A DNA stretch of 64,000 nt. Source: a virus. This document shows positions 7,538-18,200 of this stretch, piece by piece. The notes under the pieces are model-generated. The model was not told the DNA's origin. It was given only the letters and a program-made list of their open reading frames with translations, and made no database searches. Position numbers and translations under genes: made by a program. The first letter of the stretch is position 1. The number at the start of each line of letters is the position of its first letter. Where the stretch lies: the IMG/VR virus record IMGVR_UViG_3300032087_005679, positions 1-64,000 of that record; one strand, given 5' to 3'.

Positions 7538-10500
7538 TTATGTTTGACCACCAATATTTTGACCATTAACTTTGACTCTAAAATTTAATTTCAGGTCAAA
7601 CTTTTTGCCTGTATCTTTGGAAGTTAGTCTAACAATTATTGTTTCATTTTCTAGAGGCTGACCTAGGCTTGAACCCAAACTACGTTCTCCATATATCCCA
7701 TCATCTCTTTGGCGGATCAAAGGAAAAGTTTGAATATTAGAAGGTTCAATCTTTATATATCTTGCTAAATTTTTAGTTGGTTTCTTAGTAGATATTCTTT
7801 TTGGCTCAACTCTCTCGATTTCTGGTACTAATAATCCCTTCTCAAGGTGTAATTTTATTCTAAATATTTGACTTGGATTTGATACGTTTCCGTGACGATC
7901 GGTAACCGTCACTGTATAAAAGTAGTCAACGTTTGGCTGAATATTGTTTTGAACGTCATAACACCTGACATACTCTGCTTCTATCTCATTGCGTAAGGTC
8001 TCTTCAAAATCTGTTGAATATCTGAAGACGTTTGCAGTTTCATTACTGAATGATCTGTATAAGTCTTTGTGACTTTCAACATTTAGATCCATTTGAGTTG
8101 TTCGGTATATTGTTATGTTCCTAACATCACTAAGAGTTTCGTTTGCGAACTCTAAAGTTCCTGGTTGAAGATTGTAGTTAGTAAACTCTTTTTGATAGTT
8201 ATATAATTCATCGATCCTATCTTGATCGCTCCCTAGATTAATTACTTCTAGAGCATCTTCTCCCAAGTATGATCCAACTTGAGGATCTACATTAATCGAA
8301 ATTTGTCTTGAATTTCCAACATAAGGATAAAAACTAACTTCTGGAGGAGAAGGTGGGCGATCTAAAACTTTCACCGATGGGTAAAAGAATCCAGATGGTG
8401 TACCTGGTAGAAACCTAACTTGTCTATAAAATTCTTTCTCATACAAAGGAATTTCATAAATCATAGCATTCTGTTCTTCTTCAACGTAGAATTGAAAATT
8501 TATTTTTGTTCTTTCCTGTAGTCCTGATCTGTTTAGATACCAGTCCAAAGCATTATCACAGTATTCCTTTGTTCCTATCGGTAACAAATTTCTTATCAAT
8601 GTCGTATCCAGCAATGGAGCGATTGCAGAAATCTTATATTTTGTCCCGTAGACAAGCCGATATTCATAAAGACTGTATTGATATTCTTTGCCATAAAGTA
8701 TCTGTGTATCGATATATGAACTTACCAGAGGTGCAACCTGCGATGATGGAGCGTTACCAATCACGATGTTTTGAATTGTTGCAGTGCTATTATCGTTCCT
8801 TTTCTCTATTCTATAACCCAATACTTCACTTGGTGTTATATATTCTGGATTTGTCAGGATAGAATTATATGCAAGCTCTGAATACTCTTCCGCTCTTCTA
8901 ATTGCAGCGTTCTCAACGTTTCTTAGTCTTTGCGCCTGGGTTGTGCTTAGGCGACCAGCAAAAGGCTCGTCTTTACTTACAGGTCCGCCCGGTGTTTGTA
9001 ATGGTTTGTTTTCCATCAAGACCAAAGAAGAGTTCAAATTTATATTTGCAGATTTCTGGAAGAATTCACCTAAATCAAAAGTTGTTACTGGAAGGTCTAA
9101 TCCTCTTGGTTGTGCGCCAGTACTAGTAGAAGATTCTTTCTGCTCCCCAGCGCTGTCACCCTCAGTTGCGATATAAGTTGTAATAAACTCTTTAACTGAT
9201 CGATTTGAGATTTCTGATCTCGCATCAAAATCTACTACCAATGACATCAAAGGGCTACTTATGTTATTTTCCCACAATTCATAACCTATTTCTCCAGGCT
9301 CTTCTCTGGTGAAAGAAATTTCTGCAAACATTGGATTTGTATATCTGTTTCTAGACGTTTCTGAAAAAACACCATATTCGCTTGATGGAATTACTAGGTT
9401 GGCGCATAGATTTGATATTTGAGAATTAGTTTCTAAACTAAACTCTCTTATACCATCTACATTATTAGAAACCACGCTACCATAGGAGTTAAAATATTCT
9501 GGTATTAGAGAGCCTCTAGACAGAGCAAAATTATTACCAATTCTTCTATCTAAGGTAACAGCAGTTTCATATCTTCTCAATAGATTTTCTGGTATGCTTC
9601 TATCGGGGGAACTGTATAGGTTTTTGACATAAGCATTAGGCAGTGAATTAACAGCACGTACACGATCTTCCTGGTTAATTACAGAACTTGAAACACCTAA
9701 TTCATATTCTTTATAGTAATAATTATATACGCTAGATGCCTTGGCTTCATACCCAAACTGCTCTACATCACCTTGTCTTCCTGTTAGATATTGATTTGTT
9801 GCCTGGGTTGTAGTGTATGGTGTTTCTAGTATAAGATTTAAATATTCATACAAGTTGTTGTTCTGGATGTCACTTGATAAAAGTGCTTCACGCACTAAGT
9901 TTTGTCTATCTTGAGGTATACTTTTTATTATAGAAACAGACAAGACATACAGATAAAAGTTAGACAACAAAGCCAAACTAGAAAACTGAACTGATCCATT
10001 ATCTGGAAATAGTCTAGAAAATTTATCCTCGGTCAGTGTTGATATGTTTGAGACCCTACTGGACAGGTCCAGTATCATTTCTCTTACATTCCTGAAGCTT
10101 CCTATATAATTCATCCTGCGCTCAGCGCCATTCGGTATTCCTTGAATGTAGAGCAAACTAAACTCATTTTCATTTTCAAAAATTACTCTGCTTATGTTTT
10201 CTCCTTCAGGATCATTTGAAAAGCTTTCAATAATTCTATAAGCAAAATCAAAATTTTCTTGTGTTTCGTTTGTCAATTCTCCCAATCGAAAGGATTCAAA
10301 ATAAGATCCGATATAACCACCCATTGTAGATGCATCTTCAGTAATCATTCGTGCATCCGTAATGATTTTTTCTATCATCTCCGCCGAAAAACTAGCGAGA
10401 GTACCGTTTTCATCTAGGTAAACATAATTGTTCTGGGCTGCATATTGACGCCCTAACATCTCCTGGGTGAGGGTGCTTCCATTGCCATACCTTAATTGAT

Positions 10501-10828
10501 CTTGAGAAGATGATATAAAATTCATCAAATCAAAAGAATCAGTTGGTGGATAGCTTGGATCTTCTGGACCAGGTGAACCACCAGCATTCCAAACAATGTG
10601 TGGCAATAGGTTTTGCATCTCTCCAAAATTAGGGATAAGTTCTCTTGCGTTACTAACATATAGTCTAGGATCAGAGAGCACTAAATCCGAACTAAATTCC
10701 GATGAGCCAGCAGCGCCACGCATCATAAGACTATAATCAAACATGTTCGTCTGTTTGTAATAAGTATGGAGAGGGTCTTGTCTTCTAGTATTAGGGTTAT
10801 TGCGAATATTTATAAGTCTTCTAGTCAT
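7538..10828 (-). CDS. Large virion protein with fibronectin-III-like C-terminal region
   Basis: 1096 residues. The first 800 are Asn/Tyr/Ser/Glu rich with many predicted turns and no recognised domain. Residues about 815-990 look like tandem Ig or FN3-type beta domains: DRPPSPPEVSFYPYVG opens one and YFYTVTVTDRHGNVSNPSQI closes another. Such domains decorate tail and baseplate proteins and often bind surface glycans weakly. The gene sits in an unbroken run of structural genes, 3 nt after its upstream neighbour. It is probably a baseplate-peripheral or tail-fibre-connector protein, judged from size and position only. Confidence 0.75.
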   Translation of the reverse strand: MTRRLINIRNNPNTRRQDPLHTYYKQTNMFDYSLMMRGAAGSSEFSSDLVLSDPRLYVSNARELIPNFGEMQNLLPHIVWNAGGSPGPEDPSYPPTDSFDLMNFISSSQDQLRYGNGSTLTQEMLGRQYAAQNNYVYLDENGTLASFSAEMIEKIITDARMITEDASTMGGYIGSYFESFRLGELTNETQENFDFAYRIIESFSNDPEGENISRVIFENENEFSLLYIQGIPNGAERRMNYIGSFRNVREMILDLSSRVSNISTLTEDKFSRLFPDNGSVQFSSLALLSNFYLYVLSVSIIKSIPQDRQNLVREALLSSDIQNNNLYEYLNLILETPYTTTQATNQYLTGRQGDVEQFGYEAKASSVYNYYYKEYELGVSSSVINQEDRVRAVNSLPNAYVKNLYSSPDRSIPENLLRRYETAVTLDRRIGNNFALSRGSLIPEYFNSYGSVVSNNVDGIREFSLETNSQISNLCANLVIPSSEYGVFSETSRNRYTNPMFAEISFTREEPGEIGYELWENNISSPLMSLVVDFDARSEISNRSVKEFITTYIATEGDSAGEQKESSTSTGAQPRGLDLPVTTFDLGEFFQKSANINLNSSLVLMENKPLQTPGGPVSKDEPFAGRLSTTQAQRLRNVENAAIRRAEEYSELAYNSILTNPEYITPSEVLGYRIEKRNDNSTATIQNIVIGNAPSSQVAPLVSSYIDTQILYGKEYQYSLYEYRLVYGTKYKISAIAPLLDTTLIRNLLPIGTKEYCDNALDWYLNRSGLQERTKINFQFYVEEEQNAMIYEIPLYEKEFYRQVRFLPGTPSGFFYPSVKVLDRPPSPPEVSFYPYVGNSRQISINVDPQVGSYLGEDALEVINLGSDQDRIDELYNYQKEFTNYNLQPGTLEFANETLSDVRNITIYRTTQMDLNVESHKDLYRSFSNETANVFRYSTDFEETLRNEIEAEYVRCYDVQNNIQPNVDYFYTVTVTDRHGNVSNPSQIFRIKLHLEKGLLVPEIERVEPKRISTKKPTKNLARYIKIEPSNIQTFPLIRQRDDGIYGERSLGSSLGQPLENETIIVRLTSKDTGKKFDLKLNFRVKVNGQNIGGQT

Positions 10829-10831
10829 CTA

Positions 10832-13800
10832 CTAATAACCTCTATTTCCCTGAAATTCGTTGAAAACATTCATATTATCTGAAACGCTTGTATTTCTGCT
10901 GCTTTCCGAGGAAGATCTTCCAGAAAAGTTCCAAGTGTTTCCTTCAGTGTTGTCATCTATCACACTTTGAGATATAATTTGTTCTTCGTCGCTTTCTTGT
11001 CCCTGCCCCAAATAAAAGTACTGATCATATATAGGCATAGAGAAAGAACTATTTAGTTCAAAAAATTCTGACACCTCTAAGCGATTGTCTGGGGTGATAA
11101 AATCACCAAACATGTCAACAAAATTATTAGGCTCTAGTTTTCTAACCCTACACAAGATTTTACCCCTGAACTCTCCGCTATTGACATAAGACATAACCTC
11201 TGATGTCATCTTTCTCCACTTGGTTAGACCAAGCTTTCTTGTGGTTGTGTATGGGACAACACCATTTGGATATGTTTCATCTGTTACTACAAGCGCACCA
11301 AAAGAATCAAGATATTCTACACAAGCTATATCTTTGTAGTTCATCCAAAATGTAAAAAAGTTTGTGAAAGACTTCATAGGATCATTTACCATTTTATATG
11401 GAGAACCTTCAGGGTCATCTGAAGCTACACTTACAAGGTCTGTCTTTGATGTGCTTGAACCTTCTGCTTTTATTTTTGGTCTACATGGCTCCAGGGAAGG
11501 TCCTGTTGATCCCTCAGTCAAAGGTAGAGATTCAGAAGTTGAAGTAATGGCTAGTAGATTCTTAATTTGGTTCGGAAGATTTACAATTGGGTCTGCCGCA
11601 AGCATTTCAGAAACATTCAATTCATTTATCCCAAGAACTTTTCTTAAACTAGTCATGGAATTATAGGACTTATTTTCCTTGGTATTGATGTATGTTTCAG
11701 AGGATGTTTCTAGCTTACCAAGTAATGACATAGATATATTCAATGGCTCATCATTTCTTTGTGACAGTGTAGACAAAGACAGCAAGCTGGGAGATATCTC
11801 TAGTTTATCTTTTTCCTTGATGGCTGTTTCAATCCTATCAATATATGACTGAGAGTCTAGCGACCCAAGACCGCCGACGATCGTTGCTATTAATGGAAGA
11901 CCTTTTGTCTGACCGCATTTTTCTTGGTCTGAGGTCGTAAAGGTAGTATCCATAGTTGGACCAGTCTTGACCCTCATGGTCGGAAAATCTAAAGACCTTC
12001 TTTTCGTAAAGGTGACACCATGTTTCTGCATCAACATTGTTGAAGAATTAGAAAACAATCTATTACTTTTAGTTTGTTGATCCACCATTCCAGACAAATT
12101 TGGGTAGTTCTGACCATTGTTGTCTACCTTATAGTTTATGTTTACCAAATCATTGAATAGTAATCCATATCTATCCAGGTCATATTCAACTGTTGTGTTG
12201 TTAGTTTTTGCAAAACTAGTTTGAACTATGTTTTCTCTATTGGGGGTAGATATAACAGCAGGCGTAAAATATGCATAAGATGAATCCGAGAAAGAACCCG
12301 ATGGTGCCTGATCTCCTGTTGTTCCAGGGGATTGGAAATATTTTCTAAATTCGCTTGTTCTATGATTGTCATACTCTATTGTTGAAATAAAGCCAAAACT
12401 ATTATCTTGCAAAGAAGTTGGCACATATGTGATACCAAGGTTTTTATTTTTACCAACTTCTACAGTGTCTGTAAAGATATGATTTATTGTGCTTATCGTA
12501 TTTCTAAAAGTCCCCAAACTCCCTCTATCTGGTGACTTCTTTACCATGTCTTGGTTGTGTCCGTAAGGATTGTTAGGATATGTTTTTTGTAGTTTTTTTT
12601 CAATAAAATCAACGCCTGACTGAACCAGTTTCATGAAGTTTTCAAACAAAGACACATTAACTCTGCCAAGTCTTTTGTCCATTTCTCTGATGTATACAGA
12701 AACAAAATCTACTTCTTCTTTTGTGTTGTTAAAGTAATTTATAATTTTGTTATATTCTGTTACCAGTTTTGCCATAACGTCATAAACACTATCTGGACTA
12801 TTCTCATCTAGGTAGATCTGCCTAAGACCAGTAGAAATTATACCGTTATTTGAAACAGTAATACCCTCTGTATTCACAATGAATTGATAAATTTTATTTG
12901 TTTGACTCTTTATATCAAGAAATCTATTGCCGATGTTTCTCAATAATTTACAAGATCCATCATAAAATGTAATCTCAACTTCATATCTAAAGTTACCTGC
13001 TATTTGATTGTTCTTTTCTAAGTCAGTATTGAAAGTGTCAACAACTTCGAAGAATTGTATTGAATTATTATCATTGTCTGTATTTCTTAGTGTGACATCT
13101 GTTGTTTTAACTTTAGCTAAAGGTATTCTTGGGAAAGTATCATTAGGACCAATCAGAGAGTTCCTTGACGAAGTACCAAGAGAGTTGCTTGTTCCAAAGC
13201 CTGTTGTAGAGCATGATCTTCTATAAACCACTATATTCTCAATGGACGATAGAGTGCTTGGAGACAAAGGTGTGCCACCAGATATCATCATTTGTAGCAA
13301 CTCTTTGTTTTCATATAATCCAGGGTGTGAACTATTGTCTGAAAAATAAGAAGCAAGATCTACAGCAAATAAAAGTTTATTGTTATTGTTTCTATCTCTA
13401 TTAACCCATAGGGTAGAGAAATAATTTGAACTGCTTATTATTTTTCGAACATCGTTTTTTCTTGTACCAGAAGAACCAAAAACTTTGTCTCTAGGCGAGA
13501 TATAATCTTCCACATTCAAGAAATCTGCTGTTGACAAGCTTGTTTCGTCAGATAGAGATAGAATATTACTATCCAAATTTAGTTGTATATTCTCTACAGT
13601 CGGTCCAGTTTTTACCTTGTTGATTGATATCGGAGCATAGAATGTCTTTTCACCAACCAGACAAACACTGTCAACGTATGACATTCCTGTTGTTATTGAA
13701 AAATCCATGCCTATTTTTCTGTTTGAGAAACCAGGGCGGTAAACATAAAGATAAAGAGACAAATTCTTATAATCAATTTTAGAATTATCAAAACCTAGAG

Positions 13801-14332
13801 AAATTTCTTTTAGATTTATTATTTCTGATCCCGAACTTGCTATATTCTTTTCGACATTTCCTGACGAATCCCTAGGGACTGCTTCTGACAGTGGGACATC
13901 GTAAAGCATTACTCCGTTTGGCAAGTTAGCGTCGGCTCCTATTTTTGTGTATCTCCTTCTAAACACAGGAGCAGTCAAATTTGAATTACTAGCGAAAGGA
14001 CTTAGGAACGAGTTATTGGACAATATGTTATTATTTCCAAGAGATTTGGCAATAAATTTATTGTAATTGTATACATTTACAAGACTTCGATACTGTTGGT
14101 CGGAATGAAATTCATTATATCTTTGTGAAATATAGTCAAGGCTTTTAGCAGTATCTTTCGAAAAACAAACAATCATCCTCACTCTATTTTTTGATATTTG
14201 CTCTTCCAGAGTAGTCAAATAGTTTGATGAAATTGTAATGTTTGATAAAACACTCATTACACTAGAAACACTATCATTATTTGCTACTACAGAAACATCT
14301 TCTATTTTAATATTTTTTATTATGCCAATCAT
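10832..14332 (-). CDS. Large virion-associated protein of unknown fold
   Basis: 1166 residues, rich in Asn, Ser and Thr. The N-terminus (MIGIIKNIKIEDVSVVANND) has no signal peptide. Around residues 525-560 there is a helical stretch (KLVTEYNKIINYFNNTKEEV), and the C-terminal 40 residues are low-complexity Ser/Asn/Arg (SGRSSSESSRNTSVSD). No enzyme motif is found. It is separated by 3 nt from each neighbour, inside the tail module. The function is not known; a baseplate or appendage component is likely from the neighbourhood. Confidence 0.7.
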   Translation of the reverse strand: MIGIIKNIKIEDVSVVANNDSVSSVMSVLSNITISSNYLTTLEEQISKNRVRMIVCFSKDTAKSLDYISQRYNEFHSDQQYRSLVNVYNYNKFIAKSLGNNNILSNNSFLSPFASNSNLTAPVFRRRYTKIGADANLPNGVMLYDVPLSEAVPRDSSGNVEKNIASSGSEIINLKEISLGFDNSKIDYKNLSLYLYVYRPGFSNRKIGMDFSITTGMSYVDSVCLVGEKTFYAPISINKVKTGPTVENIQLNLDSNILSLSDETSLSTADFLNVEDYISPRDKVFGSSGTRKNDVRKIISSSNYFSTLWVNRDRNNNNKLLFAVDLASYFSDNSSHPGLYENKELLQMMISGGTPLSPSTLSSIENIVVYRRSCSTTGFGTSNSLGTSSRNSLIGPNDTFPRIPLAKVKTTDVTLRNTDNDNNSIQFFEVVDTFNTDLEKNNQIAGNFRYEVEITFYDGSCKLLRNIGNRFLDIKSQTNKIYQFIVNTEGITVSNNGIISTGLRQIYLDENSPDSVYDVMAKLVTEYNKIINYFNNTKEEVDFVSVYIREMDKRLGRVNVSLFENFMKLVQSGVDFIEKKLQKTYPNNPYGHNQDMVKKSPDRGSLGTFRNTISTINHIFTDTVEVGKNKNLGITYVPTSLQDNSFGFISTIEYDNHRTSEFRKYFQSPGTTGDQAPSGSFSDSSYAYFTPAVISTPNRENIVQTSFAKTNNTTVEYDLDRYGLLFNDLVNINYKVDNNGQNYPNLSGMVDQQTKSNRLFSNSSTMLMQKHGVTFTKRRSLDFPTMRVKTGPTMDTTFTTSDQEKCGQTKGLPLIATIVGGLGSLDSQSYIDRIETAIKEKDKLEISPSLLSLSTLSQRNDEPLNISMSLLGKLETSSETYINTKENKSYNSMTSLRKVLGINELNVSEMLAADPIVNLPNQIKNLLAITSTSESLPLTEGSTGPSLEPCRPKIKAEGSSTSKTDLVSVASDDPEGSPYKMVNDPMKSFTNFFTFWMNYKDIACVEYLDSFGALVVTDETYPNGVVPYTTTRKLGLTKWRKMTSEVMSYVNSGEFRGKILCRVRKLEPNNFVDMFGDFITPDNRLEVSEFFELNSSFSMPIYDQYFYLGQGQESDEEQIISQSVIDDNTEGNTWNFSGRSSSESSRNTSVSDNMNVFNEFQGNRGY

Positions 14333-14335
14333 CTA

Positions 14336-15265
14336 CTATCTCCCCTCTCTCGATGAGACTTCATCAACGATATCACATATATCAGCAGGACTACTTTGGT
14401 CTGAACCTCTGTAGGTTGAAGATGTTCTTCCTTCTATTGGATCTGTTATTTCATTATCAACTGAGATGTTTAAGTAAAATTCTACAAACGTATGATCTAT
14501 CACAGGAAAGTTGGATCTTATTTCTTCATTGTTGCCTCTAATGTTTTCAGATAATTCTAGCGGATTTGCTGCTTGTTCCAAAAGATCAAACGAATTTGTT
14601 GATGCCTTATTTACAAACCCAAGAGGTCTAGTTCTAAAACCATTGCTCCTGCTCCCAGATATGAAAACTTCAACATCAAAGTTTCCGCCTCCATTGAATA
14701 TAGTATTGATTTCTTGGACGTCTAATAGTATTGAATTTGCCCCAAGAAGAGAATATGTTCTGTTTTCGCTTTCTGGTACATCAAAACTAAAATAATCTGT
14801 TTCAATTGTTGCGCTCATTTGAGGTACAGTGCCATTTGAAGTATATACCAAACCATCATTGAGTCCAATATCAGATTCAGTTGTTACATAGATTTCCCAA
14901 GCTGGTGCGTATGGAACCCAAGGACTACCTTTACCAAGAAACCTATAAAATGATGAATTCCATTCATTAGTTTCTAAAAACTTTCCGTCAGAGTCAAGAG
15001 TTTGACCTAGAGAGACGACAGGAGCAAGGCTGCTTGTAAATTTAGTAACTGGTTCCGTTGAAAGTGATCTTGTCTTTATCCTGCTAACTATACTATTTTG
15101 AGTTTCTGGAGCGGACCATTTTGCATAGCTGTTGTCATAAAGAACTGATTCATCATAAAAGGCATAATAAAACGGACTAAATTCTCCTTTGGAAAATTTG
15201 TCCCTGCCATAAGGAGTCAACTCTATTGAGATTACTTCTTCTTTTTGATTTAGAAACTTTACCAT
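14336..15265 (-). CDS. Virion structural protein with FLNQKEEVI/LTPYGR N-terminal signature
   Basis: 309 residues. The opening FLNQKEEVISIELTPYGRDK continues FSKGEFSPFYYAFYDES and resembles the opening of the 341-residue protein downstream in spacing and key residues (Leu-Thr-x-x-Gly-Arg, then Gly-x-Phe, then Ala-x-x-Asp/Glu). The two proteins probably share an N-terminal fold, perhaps the part that docks to the tail. The remainder is beta-rich. An AATAAATA octamer overlaps the preceding stop codon, 21 nt upstream of the start. Confidence 0.78.
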   Translation of the reverse strand: MVKFLNQKEEVISIELTPYGRDKFSKGEFSPFYYAFYDESVLYDNSYAKWSAPETQNSIVSRIKTRSLSTEPVTKFTSSLAPVVSLGQTLDSDGKFLETNEWNSSFYRFLGKGSPWVPYAPAWEIYVTTESDIGLNDGLVYTSNGTVPQMSATIETDYFSFDVPESENRTYSLLGANSILLDVQEINTIFNGGGNFDVEVFISGSRSNGFRTRPLGFVNKASTNSFDLLEQAANPLELSENIRGNNEEIRSNFPVIDHTFVEFYLNISVDNEITDPIEGRTSSTYRGSDQSSPADICDIVDEVSSREGR

Positions 15266-15285
15266 GCTATAATTATGATCCTGTC

Positions 15286-15293
15286 TATTTATT
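15286..15293 (-). promoter_or_regulatory. Possible T4-type late promoter octamer (AATAAATA)
   Basis: AATAAATA on the minus strand, 21 nt before the start of the 309-residue structural gene. T4 late promoters read TATAAATA, and NATAAATA has been described for marine T4-like phages. Late promoters of this kind are recognised by gp55, which is encoded in this window. In AT-rich DNA the octamer can occur by chance, so the call is weak. Confidence 0.3.
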
Positions 15294-18200
15294 CATTGTC
15301 GGAAAGCTTAACATTTTTAGCAATAGCTTCTATCTGGTTTACCAAACTTGTCTCCTGAGTGACTGTTAGAGAAGATCTGAGTTCCTCCTCTTGATATTCT
15401 TTATCAAGCTCAGGTCTAAATCCAACCTTTGCATTTATTTTTGCCAACTCAATCAAAGAACAATAATCATAAGGCCAGTTATAAGTTGGACTATCTAATG
15501 AATGTTTCTGTATGTAAACTTGTTTTGAGAACTCATCACGATCACCAAGGATTTTTTCTATCTCTTGTGTTGGAAGACCCTGAAGACTCATTAGCTCTTT
15601 AGAATTATCATACCCTAAAGCGTTTGGTCCATCAACTTCTTCAGCAATCAACTGCTCGTAACTAGTAATACCTCGTTGCTTCACCTTGAACACTAACCAT
15701 CTGATTTCTGGCACAAAACCATCAGAGCACTTTTCAGCTATATCTAATAGATCATATCGTGGGTGACCATCACGAACAACCCCAAGTTTGATTTGTTCTC
15801 TAAGAACCTCAGGGAATTGAGTTGTTTTTTCATCTATATTGTCCCCTGGCATATAATGATCTATCGCAGAATAACTAAAAGCTATCTTTCTTGATATGTC
15901 TGGCATTACATTTTGCCATATATCAGCCAAATCTTGTTTTGACAAAGAAACCTTGTGTTCCATCAAATACACAACAGGTGTTTGCAATAAGTCACTACCT
16001 TTTAAAGCTTCATCGTATTCATCTGGTCCAAATGGATTTATAACATCTGGAACCTGTGGGTAGCCTTTTGGAACTAGTCCTAACAACTTATATGACAATG
16101 AAGGTGGCAAAGAATACTTTGTAAAGTTTTTACGGAATTCTTTAATTTTTGGACCTAGCTTATTTGCGGGGGCTTGAACATTTACTAATCGAGGTGAGCC
16201 GGCATCATCCAAGTAGAATGGAAGCGCAAGTATTGCTTCTGAAATAGAATTTTCACCATCATCAGCAAGCTGTCCTAACCTCTTTGCTTTCTTGGGGTCG
16301 AAACCTTTTCTCATAATCTCTTTTGGGTCAAAACCACACAAGTCTGCAAGTGACTCAACAGTTCTGCCAGAATCAATCACATATTTTGGTGTTTTCTTGA
16401 CGTAGTGATACGATCCTGAGAAGTCTGTGTAGGGAACAGGCTTTGTCCCAGTTGTTACAAAAGATCTAGCAACAAGATCATATTCTTCATGCTCTCCTGT
16501 GGGAATATCTTTTATGTACAGATAGACACCATTATCTTCTTGAGGTTCAACTCCATATTGGTGCCACATTCCCTGTGTTGTTTGGGTATACTCCCCTGGT
16601 GTTACAGATGAAGAAAAGTCATAACTTGTATCACTTACAGGTCTATTTGGGAAATCTAAAATTGGACTTTCCCATTTTGTCATGATAGTCCACTTGTTTG
16701 GATCTGATGATTTATATTTGTTTCCATTGCCTGTTTCAAATTCATTATTGATGAATATAGATGCATCAATATCCATTCTGTTTAGCCACGCACGATTCCA
16801 TCCATATCCTGGCATAACGGAGGATGTAATCTCTGCCCCTGTTGAATCAACAAAAGACCCAGAACTTATATCGTAATAACTTCCACTCTCATTGATAAAA
16901 TCAACGAACACTTCCCCTCTGTCATTATTAATAATTTCATCCAAAGTATATTCTTCTTTAGTTCCGTTTGGCATAAATGTTATTCTCACTACAGACGGTC
17001 CATAGTAATATGGCGCAGTAAAGGGAGCGAACTCGCCACGGTGTCTAGGCCATGCGGGATGGTTTGGAACAAAACTACCACTAGCCTTTAGTGTATCCCA
17101 AGTGTTTATCTGAGCGTGTGTAAAAGTAGCTGGCCCAAAGGCATGTGGGTTGCTATACAAATTAAACTGATCTGTTTTTATTAGACCAATTTCCATCATA
17201 TATGCTGAGTTCGAATCAACTGAAACTTTTCTCTCTGGAGAACTAGCCTCTTGAGATCCCTTTGGAGCAGAGCCAAACTGAGATACAAATTTTGTTAGTT
17301 TTCCATCATGACCATATCTGTTGCTCTTATTTTTCAGGAAAAAGTGGGGGACATTAGCTAAGAAATTTGATATTGACTTTTTATAAAGAAAAGTATCTGT
17401 CAAAGCAGATGGCTCAATAGATGCGCTAGCATAAACATATTGCCAATAATCTGTACTATCATTTGAAATAATAGGTGAAAAAGATCCCGTAGAAAGATAG
17501 TTTTCTGGTGCTAAAATCGAATCAAATGGTAAACGGTCGCCATAAAACAAAGCTTTGTTTATAGTTCCTTCATCATCAGATCCAAAATTCATATTCTGCA
17601 ATCTTCTTGAATTGCTTGGCAGCAATCCATTACTAGCTATATTATCATCAAGTGCTAGGATCTCTTCATAAGTTAACGCATACAAGCCGCCATTATATAG
17701 CGGAGAACCCATCTTGGACAATTCCTTGTTAGTAAATCGATTAAATATCTCAGGATTTATTAGAGCCCAAGAAAGTGGATAGTCCCTATCTGCCCTTCTT
17801 ACTGGGTAATCAACAGCTACACCCGATTTAATTGAGTTATAAAGAATCCCAGGAGAAAAGAAGGGTCTCAACACTGTTCTCAATGCTCTTCTTTCGCCCG
17901 CATTAGTGCCCTCAAATTGAAAGGAGCTTGAGTATGATTCAGAAAAATGTGTTGCTATTTGAAGCGTTCTATTTACTGGGTAAAAGCCTTCGTATGGCAA
18001 CAGTTTAACAATCGCATCGCTGCTAATCTCAAACTGTCTAGGAAAATTATTGAAGATATAATTTTTATCTGATTTGTCAAATGACATAAAGTCTTCTAAA
18101 AATTGCATTTGATCTGTAGTTGCATATCGATCATAAAAGCCAGTACTGGTGCTGTCATATATGTCCCTGCTAGCACCTGTTAACTCTAGTGACGACTCAA

